Shown: in pieces, positions 41,841 to 49,977 of the stretch
Layout: every line of letters starts with the position of its first letter
Numbering within the stretch: the stretch's first letter is position 1
Origin: Mycolicibacterium llatzerense
GTDB lineage: Bacteria > Actinomycetota > Actinomycetes > Mycobacteriales > Mycobacteriaceae
Assembly: GCF_000878195.1 (NCBI RefSeq)
Contig: NZ_JXST01000011.1
Location: 80,032-144,031 of the forward strand
DNA: 64,000 nucleotides
Reading direction: 5' to 3'
Position numbers and translations under genes: made by a program
The notes under the pieces: generated by a model
Database searches by the model: none
What the model was told of the DNA's origin: nothing
The model's input: only the letters and a program-made list of their open reading frames with translations

Positions 41841-43076
41841 TCCGCTGCTCGATTCCGGCGTCGTGGTGGCTGCAGGTGCCCGCACGCCGGTAAGGCCAAG
41901 TGCCACAGTGATTTCCAATACCGCGTCTGGATCGTCGAGCCGCTCGCCGTAGAAGTCGCGCAGCTGGGTCATGCGGTAACGCACCGTCTGCGGGTGCACG
42001 AACAGCGACTCGGCGACGGCATCTCGGCGGCCGAGGTGCAGGACCCAGGCCCGTAGCGTTTCCTCGAGCCGTTCGGCTGTGCTCGGTCGCAGCCCGGCGA
42101 GCGGCGCCAACACGCGCCGACGCAGGTCGTCGACGGCGTCGTGGTCGGCACTGAGCACCAGGTCGACGAGGTGTTCTTCGGTGTCGACGACACCGGAGCC
42201 ACCTGCCACCAAGGCGCGAGTGCGCAACGCGCGCAGGTAGGAGGATTTCACCTGCCACCATTGACGCGAGGGTCCGACAATCACGCGGCTGCCCGTCATG
42301 GCGTCGAGGACCCGCTGACGCTGCTGACCGTCGGCGTCGGGGACGAGCACCACGGCCAGCGATTCACCGGCGTCCACCTCGGACACGTCAAGACTGGTGT
42401 GGAGGGTTTCCTGGGCGAAAAGGACTGACAGCTTGCGGGTGTCAACCTCCGGCAGCAGCACGGCGCTCAGCGTCTTCGGCGGCTTCCAGTCGGCCTGCTC
42501 GGCAGTGGCGAGCAGCTGGTTCATGGGCGCGCCCGCCAACAGTTCCGCGGCGAGCCGGTCGAGGTGGCGTTGCCGGACCCGGCCGGCGGCGGCGAGTTCA
42601 TCTGCGTGGCCCGACACGCTGGCCGCCGACAGTTCGTCGATGAACGCGAACACCATTTCGGCGAACCTCGCGGTGGTCGCCGCCGAGAGTCCGGCCGCGA
42701 CCGCAGTGGCCGAGAGCTCTCGCCACGACACTCGAGCGCCGACCCGGTAGGCCGACAGCAGGGCATCGATCGACCGGCCGGTGCGGGCCTCACCCCGACC
42801 CAGGTCGTAGGCGCCGTCGAGCGCCGGAGACAGCCTCGGCCCCGGATCGGTGTCATGGGACCGGGTGGTCAGACGCAGGAACGCGCCCAGCGCCAGCTGT
42901 ACCGCGTTCTCGATGGTCTGCCCCATCGGTCCGCTGAACGCGTCGGTGTAGCTCGGCACCTCGGCCGTGACCGCCGCGACGGTCCGCTCGGCCATCTGAG
43001 GCAACACCCCTTCCAGGGCCCGGACTATCTCCTCATCGAGGTCCAGGCCACTGAATCGGGCAGCGGGATCCGTCAT
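41820..43076 (-). CDS. PucR/CdaR-type transcriptional regulator
   Basis: A 418-residue regulator from ATG 43076. The N-terminal half is a GAF-like helical sensor (YDLGRGEARTGRSIDALLSA, MVFAFIDELSAASVSGHADE), the central part is a GGDEF-like CdaR domain, and the C-terminal helix-turn-helix LEETLRAWVLHLGRRDAVAE with SLFVHPQTVRYRMTQLRDFY is the HTH_30 element of the PucR family. It is divergent from the reductase-desaturase operon over 85 bp, so it most likely controls these genes in response to membrane or lipid state. Confidence 0.85.
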   Translation of the reverse strand: MTDPAARFSGLDLDEEIVRALEGVLPQMAERTVAAVTAEVPSYTDAFSGPMGQTIENAVQLALGAFLRLTTRSHDTDPGPRLSPALDGAYDLGRGEARTGRSIDALLSAYRVGARVSWRELSATAVAAGLSAATTARFAEMVFAFIDELSAASVSGHADELAAAGRVRQRHLDRLAAELLAGAPMNQLLATAEQADWKPPKTLSAVLLPEVDTRKLSVLFAQETLHTSLDVSEVDAGESLAVVLVPDADGQQRQRVLDAMTGSRVIVGPSRQWWQVKSSYLRALRTRALVAGGSGVVDTEEHLVDLVLSADHDAVDDLRRRVLAPLAGLRPSTAERLEETLRAWVLHLGRRDAVAESLFVHPQTVRYRMTQLRDFYGERLDDPDAVLEITVALGLTGVRAPAATTTPESSSGSAGGVG

Positions 43077-43079
43077 AAC

Positions 43080-43094
43080 TGTTCTTTCCGAACA
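43080..43094. promoter_or_regulatory. Inverted repeat in the pucR/desaturase intergenic region
   Basis: TGTTCTTTCCGAACA: 5-bp arms with a 5-base spacer, starting four bases before the pucR ATG. Candidate site for autoregulation by the PucR protein; short and not repeated elsewhere. Confidence 0.35.
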
Positions 43095-43161
43095 AATTGC
43101 TCCGGATCTATCACCCTCCCAGCATAGGACTTTGTACCGCTTGCTCATGGAAGCTAAGAGC

Positions 43162-44253
43162 ATGACCACGACATCAGTTCGCCCGACCGCTGCAGGATTG
43201 CGCCGGCGTGTGCTCGAGCTGGCCGAGCGGATCACCACCCCACTGCTGCCCGGCGACTACCTCGACCTCGTCGCACCCCTGCGTTCCGGAGCCCCGCTGC
43301 GCGGCCGGATCACCGCTGTACATCCCGAGACGCGCGACTGCGTCACCGTGACGATCAAGCCCGGCAGCGGATGGCAATCGCACATCCCCGGCCAGTACGC
43401 CCGCATCGGGATCGATGTCGACGGGGTACGCCAGTGGCGCACCTACTCGCTGACCTCGCACACCGATCGCCCCGATGGGCACATCGCGATCACCGTCAAA
43501 GCCGTCGTGGACGGAACGGTCAGCAACTACCTGGTGCATCGCGCCACTGTCGGCACGCTGGTGCACCTCGACCAGGCCGCCGGCGACTTCGTCCTTCCCG
43601 CCGCTGCGCCGGACAAGCTGCTGTTCGTCGCCGCCGGCAGCGGCATCACCCCGATCATGGGCATCCTGCGCAACCTCGCCGACAGCACGGACACCGACGC
43701 GGTGGTCGTGCACTGCGCGCCGACGCCCGACGACATGATCTTCGCCGGGGAGCTGCGCGAACTGGCTGCGCGCGGCCGGGTCCGTCTCATCGAGGTCCAC
43801 ACCGCCACCGACGGTCGGCTCGACGTGACGCGCCTGCAGGAACTGGTCGGCGACCTCACCGGACGCCACACCTGGGCGTGCGGACCCGCCGGACTACTCG
43901 ATGCGCTGCAACAGCATTGGACTGCGGCCGGCATGGTCGACCGGTTGCACACCGAACGCTTCCGCGCCGAAATCCTCGCCACCGGCGACGGCGGCACCGT
44001 GACATTCAGCAAGAGCGGCACCACCACCGAGGCCGCCGGCGATCAGACGCTGCTCGACACCGGAGAGGCCGCCGGCGTCCTGATGCCCTCGGGCTGCCGG
44101 ATGGGCGTGTGCTTCGGCTGCGTCGTCCCCCTCCGCCGCGGAGCAGTGCGCGACGTGCGCTCGGGCGACCTCACCACCGCCGTCGAAGGCGACGGCGTCG
44201 TAATCCAAACCTGCATCAGCGCAGCCGCCGGCGCCTGCGATATCGACATCTGA
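43162..44253 (+). CDS. Ferredoxin-type reductase for the desaturase (Rv3230c-like)
   Basis: About 363 residues from ATG 43162 (GGAAG eight bases upstream; ATG 43147 in frame). A flavin domain at 50-150 with RTYSLTSHT (FAD-binding RxYS) and a nucleotide domain with LLFVAAGSGITPIMGIL are followed by a C-terminal plant-type 2Fe-2S domain: Cys in SGCRMGVCFGC and the last Cys in VIQTCIS. The order FAD, NAD(P), 2Fe-2S matches Rv3230c, the NADPH oxidoreductase that feeds electrons to DesA3. It lies 32 bp upstream of the desaturase gene. Confidence 0.9.
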   Translation: MTTTSVRPTAAGLRRRVLELAERITTPLLPGDYLDLVAPLRSGAPLRGRITAVHPETRDCVTVTIKPGSGWQSHIPGQYARIGIDVDGVRQWRTYSLTSHTDRPDGHIAITVKAVVDGTVSNYLVHRATVGTLVHLDQAAGDFVLPAAAPDKLLFVAAGSGITPIMGILRNLADSTDTDAVVVHCAPTPDDMIFAGELRELAARGRVRLIEVHTATDGRLDVTRLQELVGDLTGRHTWACGPAGLLDALQQHWTAAGMVDRLHTERFRAEILATGDGGTVTFSKSGTTTEAAGDQTLLDTGEAAGVLMPSGCRMGVCFGCVVPLRRGAVRDVRSGDLTTAVEGDGVVIQTCISAAAGACDIDI

Positions 44254-44285
44254 TCGAAAACTGCCTTCACACAAGGAGTTACGCC

Positions 44286-45443
44286 ATGACTGCCCTGCAA
44301 CGCAAACTCAACAACCCCGTCGCGCACCTCTCTGAGGCCGATATCGAGAACATCGGCATCGAGCTCGACGCGATCCGCGCCAATGTCATCGCCAGCCGCG
44401 GCGAACAAGACGCCGCCTACATCCGCAAGGTCATCGCCGGCCAGCGCAAGCTCGAGCTGACCAGCCGCGCCGTGTTGTTGTTCTCGCTGTTCCCGCCGGC
44501 ATGGATCGCCGGCACCGCCGGGCTCGCCGTGTCGAAGATCATCGACAACATGGAAATCGGCCACAACGTGATGCACGGCCAGTGGGACTGGATGCGCGAC
44601 CCGAAGATTCACTCCACGACGTGGGAATGGGACAGCGCGTCGCCCGCCGCGATGTGGAAGCACTCGCACAACGAGCTGCACCACACGTACACCAACGTGC
44701 TCGGCAAGGACCATGACCTCGGCTACGGCATCATGCGCGTCGACGAAGATCAGCGGTGGAGTCCCTTCTACCTGATGCAGCCGCTGACCAACTTCATCAA
44801 CGCCTGCTTCTTCCAATACGGCATCGCCGCGTACGACCTGCAGATCGGCCGCTACCTCAAGGGCAAGACCGACAAGGAAGAGTTCCGCCGTCAGGGCAAG
44901 GAAGTGCTGGCCAAGACCGGCCGCCAAGCGCTGAAAGACTATGTCCTGCACCCGCTTCTGTCGGGACCGTCGGCGCTGACCACGCTCACCGCGAATCTGA
45001 CGGCGAACTTCATCCGCAATTGGTGGACCCACTCGGTCATCATGTGCGGACACTTCCCCGAAGGCGTCGAGACGTTCGAGAAGGCGTCCATCGAGGGCGA
45101 GACCCGCGGCGAGTGGTACCTGCGGCAGATGCTCGGCTCGGCCAACATCTCCGGCGGGCGGTGGATGCACTTCATGACCGGCAACCTGTCGTTCCAGATC
45201 GAGCACCACCTGTTCCCCGATCTGCCCAGTAATCGCTACCAGGAGATCGCGCCGCAGGTCGCCGAACTCTTCGAACGCTACGGGTTGACCTACACCAGCG
45301 GCTCACTGCCGCGACAGGTCGCGTCGGCGTGGTGGAAGGTGTTCCGGCTCTCCCTGCCCAACCGATACGCGACGATGCGCTTGCCGCGCCTCCGGTTGCG
45401 GCGGGCACCGGCAGCCACGCCGGAGCTGGCAGCAGCCGCGTAA
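44286..45443 (+). CDS. desA3: DesA3-like membrane fatty acyl-CoA desaturase
   Basis: A 385-residue membrane desaturase starting at ATG 44286 with AAGGAG upstream. The three His boxes are GHNVMHGQW (93-97), HSHNELHHTY (His128, 132, 133) and SFQIEHHLFP (near residue 316). Hydrophobic segments at about 60-86 and 175-195 flank them. With the preceding reductase it should introduce a delta-9 double bond in stearoyl-CoA to make oleate, as Rv3229c/Rv3230c do in M. tuberculosis. The C-terminal tail from about 365 is Arg/Pro rich. It converges on the next gene within eight bases. Confidence 0.92.
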   Translation: MTALQRKLNNPVAHLSEADIENIGIELDAIRANVIASRGEQDAAYIRKVIAGQRKLELTSRAVLLFSLFPPAWIAGTAGLAVSKIIDNMEIGHNVMHGQWDWMRDPKIHSTTWEWDSASPAAMWKHSHNELHHTYTNVLGKDHDLGYGIMRVDEDQRWSPFYLMQPLTNFINACFFQYGIAAYDLQIGRYLKGKTDKEEFRRQGKEVLAKTGRQALKDYVLHPLLSGPSALTTLTANLTANFIRNWWTHSVIMCGHFPEGVETFEKASIEGETRGEWYLRQMLGSANISGGRWMHFMTGNLSFQIEHHLFPDLPSNRYQEIAPQVAELFERYGLTYTSGSLPRQVASAWWKVFRLSLPNRYATMRLPRLRLRRAPAATPELAAAA

Positions 45444-45451
45444 TTCTGTTG

Positions 45452-46255
45452 TTACCGTGAGCGATTCACGTCACCAGTGAGCGCCTGGGCTTCCTCGTAG
45501 GACATCGCGGCGGGAGTCGGGGCGCCGGTGGCGTATGCCGTCGCCGCTGACGCGGCCGCCGTGATGGCGACGCGGAACGGCAGTGACCCGGTGCTCACGC
45601 GTCGCACGCCCAGTTCCCGGAGCCGCTGGAATGGGAGCTGGGCCAGGAGGTTGAGCGGAGTTCGTCCGAGGGTGGCGACGAGCTGCTCTATTTGGCGCTC
45701 GTCGCCGATACCCGGCACGAATACGCCGTCGGCGCCGGCGTCGACGTAGGCCAATGCCCGTCGGGTGGTGTCGTCCGTCGGGAGATGGAGCCAGTACGTG
45801 TCGACGCGGGCATTGATGAACAGCTCCGGCGTGGCCGCCCGGAATGCCGCGATCAGCGCGCACTGCTCGTCGATGGCGGCGAGGTGATCGCCGCGGGCGT
45901 CCTCGATGTTGACCCCCGCGATGCCGATCGCGGTCAACTCCGCGGCCAACTCTGCCGGGTCCATGCCGAAGCCGGCCTCGATATCGACCGTCACCGGAAC
46001 CGGAAGGCGAGCCAATGTTCTTGCCAGGGCCAGGGTTTCCGGCCCCGTGACGCCGGCCGCATCGGGGAGCCCGTGGGAAGCGGCGACGCCGAGACTCGTT
46101 GTGCCGACCGCCCGGAAGCCGGCGTGGACGAACGCCGCCGCAGAAGCGAAGTCCCACGCGTTCGGCAGCAGGAGGGGTTCGTCGGCGTGGTGCAGGTCCT
46201 TGAACTGCACAGCCAGCGGCAGAGAGCTGGCCGCGACGACGGCAGACTGGTCCAT
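45452..46255 (-). CDS. Isocitrate lyase/PEP mutase-family protein
   Basis: A 267-residue TIM-barrel protein: LLLPNAWDFASAAAFVHAGF, TVDIEAGFGMDPAELA (metal-binding Asp/Glu), GVNIEDARGD, FINARVDTYWL. The KKCGH catalytic loop of isocitrate and methylisocitrate lyase is absent, as in the oxaloacetate-hydrolase or carboxyvinyl-phosphonate-type members. It is a common mycobacterial family with unassigned substrate, likely an alpha-keto-acid C-C bond enzyme. No signal peptide. It follows 39 bp after the kinase gene on the same strand and might be read through from it. Confidence 0.85.
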   Translation of the reverse strand: MDQSAVVAASSLPLAVQFKDLHHADEPLLLPNAWDFASAAAFVHAGFRAVGTTSLGVAASHGLPDAAGVTGPETLALARTLARLPVPVTVDIEAGFGMDPAELAAELTAIGIAGVNIEDARGDHLAAIDEQCALIAAFRAATPELFINARVDTYWLHLPTDDTTRRALAYVDAGADGVFVPGIGDERQIEQLVATLGRTPLNLLAQLPFQRLRELGVRRVSTGSLPFRVAITAAASAATAYATGAPTPAAMSYEEAQALTGDVNRSR

Positions 46256-46294
46256 GGGTCCATCGTGCCAGCCACCAAATGACCGTCCGCTAAG

Positions 46295-47824
46295 TCAGCA
46301 CGGAATGATGTAACCCGGGTCGGTGGCCGAATCCAGCCACTTTCCATAAGCAATTCCGCCCACGGCGCGCACCCGGGCACACACCTGACTTTGTGTAGTC
46401 CCGCCAGGTGCGTACACGGCGTAGATCGGATTCCCAGCGTCAGTCGCCTGTCGAAGAGATGGGCACGACATATCTGTTCGCAGGTAGCCCGCACCTGGAT
46501 TGGCATCCAGAAGCCGCTGCACGCCTTGTTCGTATTCACCTGGAGTAGTCACCGAACCCAGAATCACGATGGCCTGACCGTTGCACCGTGGTGAAGTCAT
46601 CGGCGTCGCCAAACCGAGATCACCAGTGGGAACCGGCTGGGAGCGCGGTAATTGCGGTGCGCTAGTTGCGGGCGGTAGACCGGGTTGCGTCACGGTCACA
46701 GCAGGCGCTGTCATAGTCACCGTCTCAGCCATGGTTCGCTCGTCGGCCGCGCCTGAAGCCGCACTAGTTGTCGACGTTGACGGCGGGCTAGACGAGGTGC
46801 CCCCTAACCGAGCACCAAAGAACGCGACCAACCCGACGGCAACGAGAAGTGCAGCCGCGCCGGCGAACAGCGCCGTCCGGCGGTTCGCGCTTTGGCGTGA
46901 TGCCGTGGCCTGATTCTGTTGCGCCCCAATCGAGGAGGCTGACACCGGTGTCGCGAGTTGGGTTGCAGCGGACGAACTAACTGTGCCCACACTTGAGCGA
47001 GCGAACGCCGTCGCGAATTCCCTGCATGTACCAAACCGCTGACCCGGTTCCTTCGACATCGCCTTCACCAGGGCTTCTTCCATGCCGACCAGGTCGGGGC
47101 GCACCGACGTCAAGGACGGTGGAACGGAAGACAGATGGCTGCCAATTACGACGGCCGGGTTGGAATGAACAAACGGCGGCGCACCGGTCAAAAGATGGAA
47201 TGCCGTGCACGCCAGCGCATATTGATCGGACCGGCCGTCCACTGCGCCACCGGTGAGCTGCTCAGGGGCCGCGTAGTCCACAGAGCCGACAGTCATATTC
47301 GTTGCGGTGAGTCCACCAGTGTCATGAATACCTCTAGCGATGCCAAAGTCGGCCAGCAAAATTCGTCGGTCTGCCGCCCGAGGGTCGGTCATCAAGATGT
47401 TGGAGGGCTTTACGTCACGATGCAGCAGGTACCGCTCATGGGCGTAGTCGAGGGCATCTGCGATCGCAGACACGATGTCCACCACCTCTTTTGGTGGCAT
47501 CCCGTGGGGATAGCGTTCTCGCAACAATTGCGCCGCGTCAGTGCCGTCGACGTAATCCATCGCAATCCACAGCTGACCGTCCTGTTCACCTCGATCGTGG
47601 ACGGCGACGATATGCGAATGCCACAAGGACGCGGCGATGTCAGCCTCGCGGGCGAAGCGCTGCCGGTATTCGTCATCAACACTGACTGCGACAGGAAGAA
47701 CTTTCAACGCTTCGCGCCGGGGCAACCGGGGATGCTGGGCGAGATACACCTCGCCCATTCCGCCCGACCCCAGGAGTCGGACGATCGTGTAGCCAGCGAA
47801 TACTTCCCCCTCAGCGACCGGCAT
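46295..47824 (-). CDS. Transmembrane Ser/Thr protein kinase
   Basis: A 509-residue Hanks-type kinase. Gly-rich loop [10 protein letters not shown] at 18-27, catalytic Lys41, HRDVKPSN (135-142), DFGIARG (159-165) and APEQL with the APE variant. The kinase domain ends at about 275, followed by a Ser/Thr-rich linker, one transmembrane helix at about 318-337 ([20 protein letters not shown]) and an extracellular part of 170 residues that is Pro/Thr rich, then a small folded tail with four Cys (CNGQAIV, MSCPSL, QVCARV and the terminal C). No PASTA repeats. It senses an outside signal and phosphorylates cytoplasmic targets. Divergent from the amidase gene over 79 bp. Confidence 0.92.
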   Translation of the reverse strand: MPVAEGEVFAGYTIVRLLGSGGMGEVYLAQHPRLPRREALKVLPVAVSVDDEYRQRFAREADIAASLWHSHIVAVHDRGEQDGQLWIAMDYVDGTDAAQLLRERYPHGMPPKEVVDIVSAIADALDYAHERYLLHRDVKPSNILMTDPRAADRRILLADFGIARGIHDTGGLTATNMTVGSVDYAAPEQLTGGAVDGRSDQYALACTAFHLLTGAPPFVHSNPAVVIGSHLSSVPPSLTSVRPDLVGMEEALVKAMSKEPGQRFGTCREFATAFARSSVGTVSSSAATQLATPVSASSIGAQQNQATASRQSANRRTALFAGAAALLVAVGLVAFFGARLGGTSSSPPSTSTTSAASGAADERTMAETVTMTAPAVTVTQPGLPPATSAPQLPRSQPVPTGDLGLATPMTSPRCNGQAIVILGSVTTPGEYEQGVQRLLDANPGAGYLRTDMSCPSLRQATDAGNPIYAVYAPGGTTQSQVCARVRAVGGIAYGKWLDSATDPGYIIPC

Positions 47825-47903
47825 GCCGGCATCCTATCGAGCGAGTCCCCGACCATTCGCGAAATTGATGTCGGCACCGTCGGGCCTACGTAGGGTGTGC
47901 GAC

Positions 47904-48701
47904 ATGAACCTGCCGACCGCCGATGCAGTCGGCGGCAGTGTGACCCGCAGGCAGGCGCTTCGTTGGATCGGTAGTGCAGGACTCGCTGCCACACTCGATG
48001 CTTGCGGCAACAACCCAACAGTGGTCACCGGGACAACCGCGTCCTCTGCCGCGAGTACGCAAGCGCTACCACCTGCATCAGTTTCGCCAGGCGGACCGGT
48101 AGTGAAGCCGACGCCCGCGGCGTGGCTGTGTCGCGATTCGTGGGGAGCTCGACCTGCGCGACCTGGCGGCCTGCCGCATACCGTGAGCCGGCTGACACTT
48201 CATCACAGCGGCGTCGTTCTAGGCGATAACACCCATGCACCGTCGCGCCTGCGTCAACACCAGCGCTACCACCAGGACAGCCACGGCTGGATCGACATCG
48301 CGTACCACGTTAGCGTCGACCGCAACGGACACATCTACGAGCTTCGGGCGCCGCAGCTCGCGGGCGACACTGCGACCGACTACGACACGACCGGACACTT
48401 CCTGGTTGTCTGCGAGGGTGACTTCGACAAAGAACCTCTCGCCGAGGCCCAGATCGCCAGCACTGCAATGGCGTTCGCATGGGCCGCACAGACATTCGGC
48501 GCTGCTCCGAGCACCTTGGCGGGACATCGCGACCTCGCGTCGACCGCATGTCCGGGCGCGAACCTCTACACGCACCTAGCCTCCGGCGATCTAATGCGGC
48601 GGATCAACGATCTCGTCACTGCTGGCGGTGTTGACCTACATCGAGTGTGCGGACCGGAGGCCGGAGAAATCGTCGCTGCTATCGAATCTGGTCAACGCTG
48701 A
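47904..48701 (+). CDS. PGRP/amidase_2-type N-acetylmuramoyl-L-alanine amidase lipoprotein
   Basis: A 265-residue protein. VTRRQALRWIGSAGLAATL with Cys34 (DAC) reads as a Tat-type lipobox, so it is exported folded and lipidated. The amidase_2/peptidoglycan recognition fold starts at CRDSWGARPARPGGLPHTVS; the zinc ligands are His100 in LTLHHSG, the His in GHRDLASTACPG and the final Cys of this motif, and DIAYHVSVDRNG carries the conserved Tyr/His. It should cut the MurNAc-L-Ala bond of peptidoglycan. It is divergent from the transmembrane Ser/Thr kinase; a cell-wall signal and a wall enzyme may be co-regulated. Confidence 0.9.
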   Translation: MNLPTADAVGGSVTRRQALRWIGSAGLAATLDACGNNPTVVTGTTASSAASTQALPPASVSPGGPVVKPTPAAWLCRDSWGARPARPGGLPHTVSRLTLHHSGVVLGDNTHAPSRLRQHQRYHQDSHGWIDIAYHVSVDRNGHIYELRAPQLAGDTATDYDTTGHFLVVCEGDFDKEPLAEAQIASTAMAFAWAAQTFGAAPSTLAGHRDLASTACPGANLYTHLASGDLMRRINDLVTAGGVDLHRVCGPEAGEIVAAIESGQR

Positions 48702-48838
48702 GATGGTCTTCGGGCGGCTGGCGACGTCCATCAACTACTCGAAATTCGCGGCCACGGATGGCGAGAGCCCGATCTTCGGCATCGAAGGTCGCCATACCTC
48801 ACGCTCGCGCTGAGTGCGGGCCGGTTACCGACGCCTAT

Positions 48839-48886
48839 GCCGCGGATCGCAGTCACTATGTGACCGCAATCCGCGGCGCAAGCGCC
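48839..48886. terminator. Strong hairpin with overlapping second stem
   Basis: GCCGCGGATCGCAGTCAC (48839-48856), a TAT loop, then GTGACCGCAATCCGCGGC (48860-48877): 16 of 18 bases pair. GGCGC-AA-GCGCC (48875-48886) forms a second stem that competes for its last bases. It lies in 48702-48954, a stretch with no credible gene, downstream of the amidase and of the convergent small gene. No U-tract; a mycobacterial terminator or a switch between two folds. Confidence 0.55.
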
Positions 48887-48954
48887 TTCAGGAAGCAGCG
48901 TCGTCACCGCGCCTTGAGTTGCAGGCCATGTGCCCTTGGACGGCCCGCCGCAGA

Positions 48955-49146
48955 TCAGCGGATGTGCCCGCCCAGCGACGCCGTGATCAGGGCCGGCGGC
49001 GTGTAGGAGGCGAACAAGTTGGCCCGTTCTTGGAGGGTCAGGTTCCGTCGGGCCCACAGCCGTCGAAATCCCTGACGAGCCAATGCAATCCACGTTGCTG
49101 GCAGCGAAGTCGTCATTGCGTGGTGGTGGCGTGCAACCATGACCAT
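48955..49146 (-). CDS. Possible small protein of 63 residues
   Basis: A frame from ATG 49146 with a strong AAGGAG seven bases upstream. The protein is basic: [20 protein letters not shown], then [20 protein letters not shown] and [20 protein letters not shown]. It has no signal peptide or long hydrophobic helix and no recognised family. The ribosome-binding site is the main support; the composition is not like a GC-rich shadow frame. It lies in the gene-poor region downstream of the DUF6611-like gene, on the same strand. Confidence 0.45.
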   Translation of the reverse strand: MVMVARHHHAMTTSLPATWIALARQGFRRLWARRNLTLQERANLFASYTPPALITASLGGHIR

Positions 49147-49203
49147 TGAGAATCTCCTTGATGTGAGGTGGAACAGCCGTCTCTTAGATCGAGTGAAAAC
49201 CGT

Positions 49204-49791
49204 TCAGGGACAGTGATGTTCGTTGGCGGTTTGGGCTGCTCCGAGCCGGTCGTAGACCTGCCACCAGATCGCTTCGTGAGCGCTTACCGACAATCGGCCG
49301 TGATCACGCAACATGTCCGCGGCCCGGAGCTTGCCCACCAGTACTTTCAGCTCGGCGTACTCCGCTTCGAATTGTTCGTCTGTTCGGCCGGCGAACCGTG
49401 TGACGCACCGTGTCCGAATCTGAGCGTGCGAGCGTGCGACCCGGGCGAAGAGCGCGACCCCAACTCCCAGCCACACGACGGTGGGAACGGCGAACTGCAT
49501 CCACGATGTTGCGGCGCCAAGCAGCAGAAGGGAAAACAACCACAGGACGGTGCCCCACGTCGGCCACGCCCGCCACGCGCGCAGCCAACGGCGCTCGACA
49601 TTGTCGATGCCAGGTGGGTACACGACCAGCCAATAGCGTGTGACGCCGTAGCGGGTGGGTGAGACGCTCAACGAACCCCACACGTGGTCACCGTCCAGCA
49701 GGCGAGTCCACCACCGCCTGGAGGCAGGCGCCCAACTGGGCAGCGGCTGGGGCCAGCGATCACCGCCGACCCAGTGGTGCGGGTTCTCCAT
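49204..49791 (-). CDS. DUF6611-like membrane protein
   Basis: A 195-residue protein with two adjacent transmembrane helices in the middle (TVLWLFSLLLLGAATSWMQF and AVPTVVWLGVGVALFARV). The N-terminal segment DHVWGSLSVSPTRYGVTRYW with WLVVYPPGIDNVERRWLRAW is typical of a mycobacterial family annotated as DUF6611, and the C-terminal tail RRTDEQFEAEYAELKVLVGK-like helix is cytoplasmic. Function unknown. Start ATG 49791. It lies upstream of, and on the strand opposite to, kdpA, with 186 bp between the two starts. Confidence 0.7.
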   Translation of the reverse strand: MENPHHWVGGDRWPQPLPSWAPASRRWWTRLLDGDHVWGSLSVSPTRYGVTRYWLVVYPPGIDNVERRWLRAWRAWPTWGTVLWLFSLLLLGAATSWMQFAVPTVVWLGVGVALFARVARSHAQIRTRCVTRFAGRTDEQFEAEYAELKVLVGKLRAADMLRDHGRLSVSAHEAIWWQVYDRLGAAQTANEHHCP

Positions 49792-49977
49792 GTATGTCGG
49801 TCTACTCGCTCGCCGGCGGGGCGGACGGGATGTGTACGGAATCCTTACGCAGCTGGCGGCGATCTTTACAGCGGGTGTTCAGATCGCGTCAAGACCAGGT
49901 CATATTCCTCGGATGCGGGTCTAACGTCGGCCCCCGCGGCGCGTGGCATGCCGCAGGCTGACTCAGGAGGGGCAGTG

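Noticed and set aside
43371..45443. 690-codon frame that includes the desaturase
   Set aside because: Only its last 385 codons from ATG 44286 are the desaturase; the upstream part is an out-of-frame shadow of the reductase gene, and a strong ribosome site marks 44286.
49800..49977. Search for kdpF or a c-di-AMP riboswitch before kdpA
   Set aside because: No short hydrophobic kdpF-like frame is seen, and no ydaO-like conserved core could be recognised.
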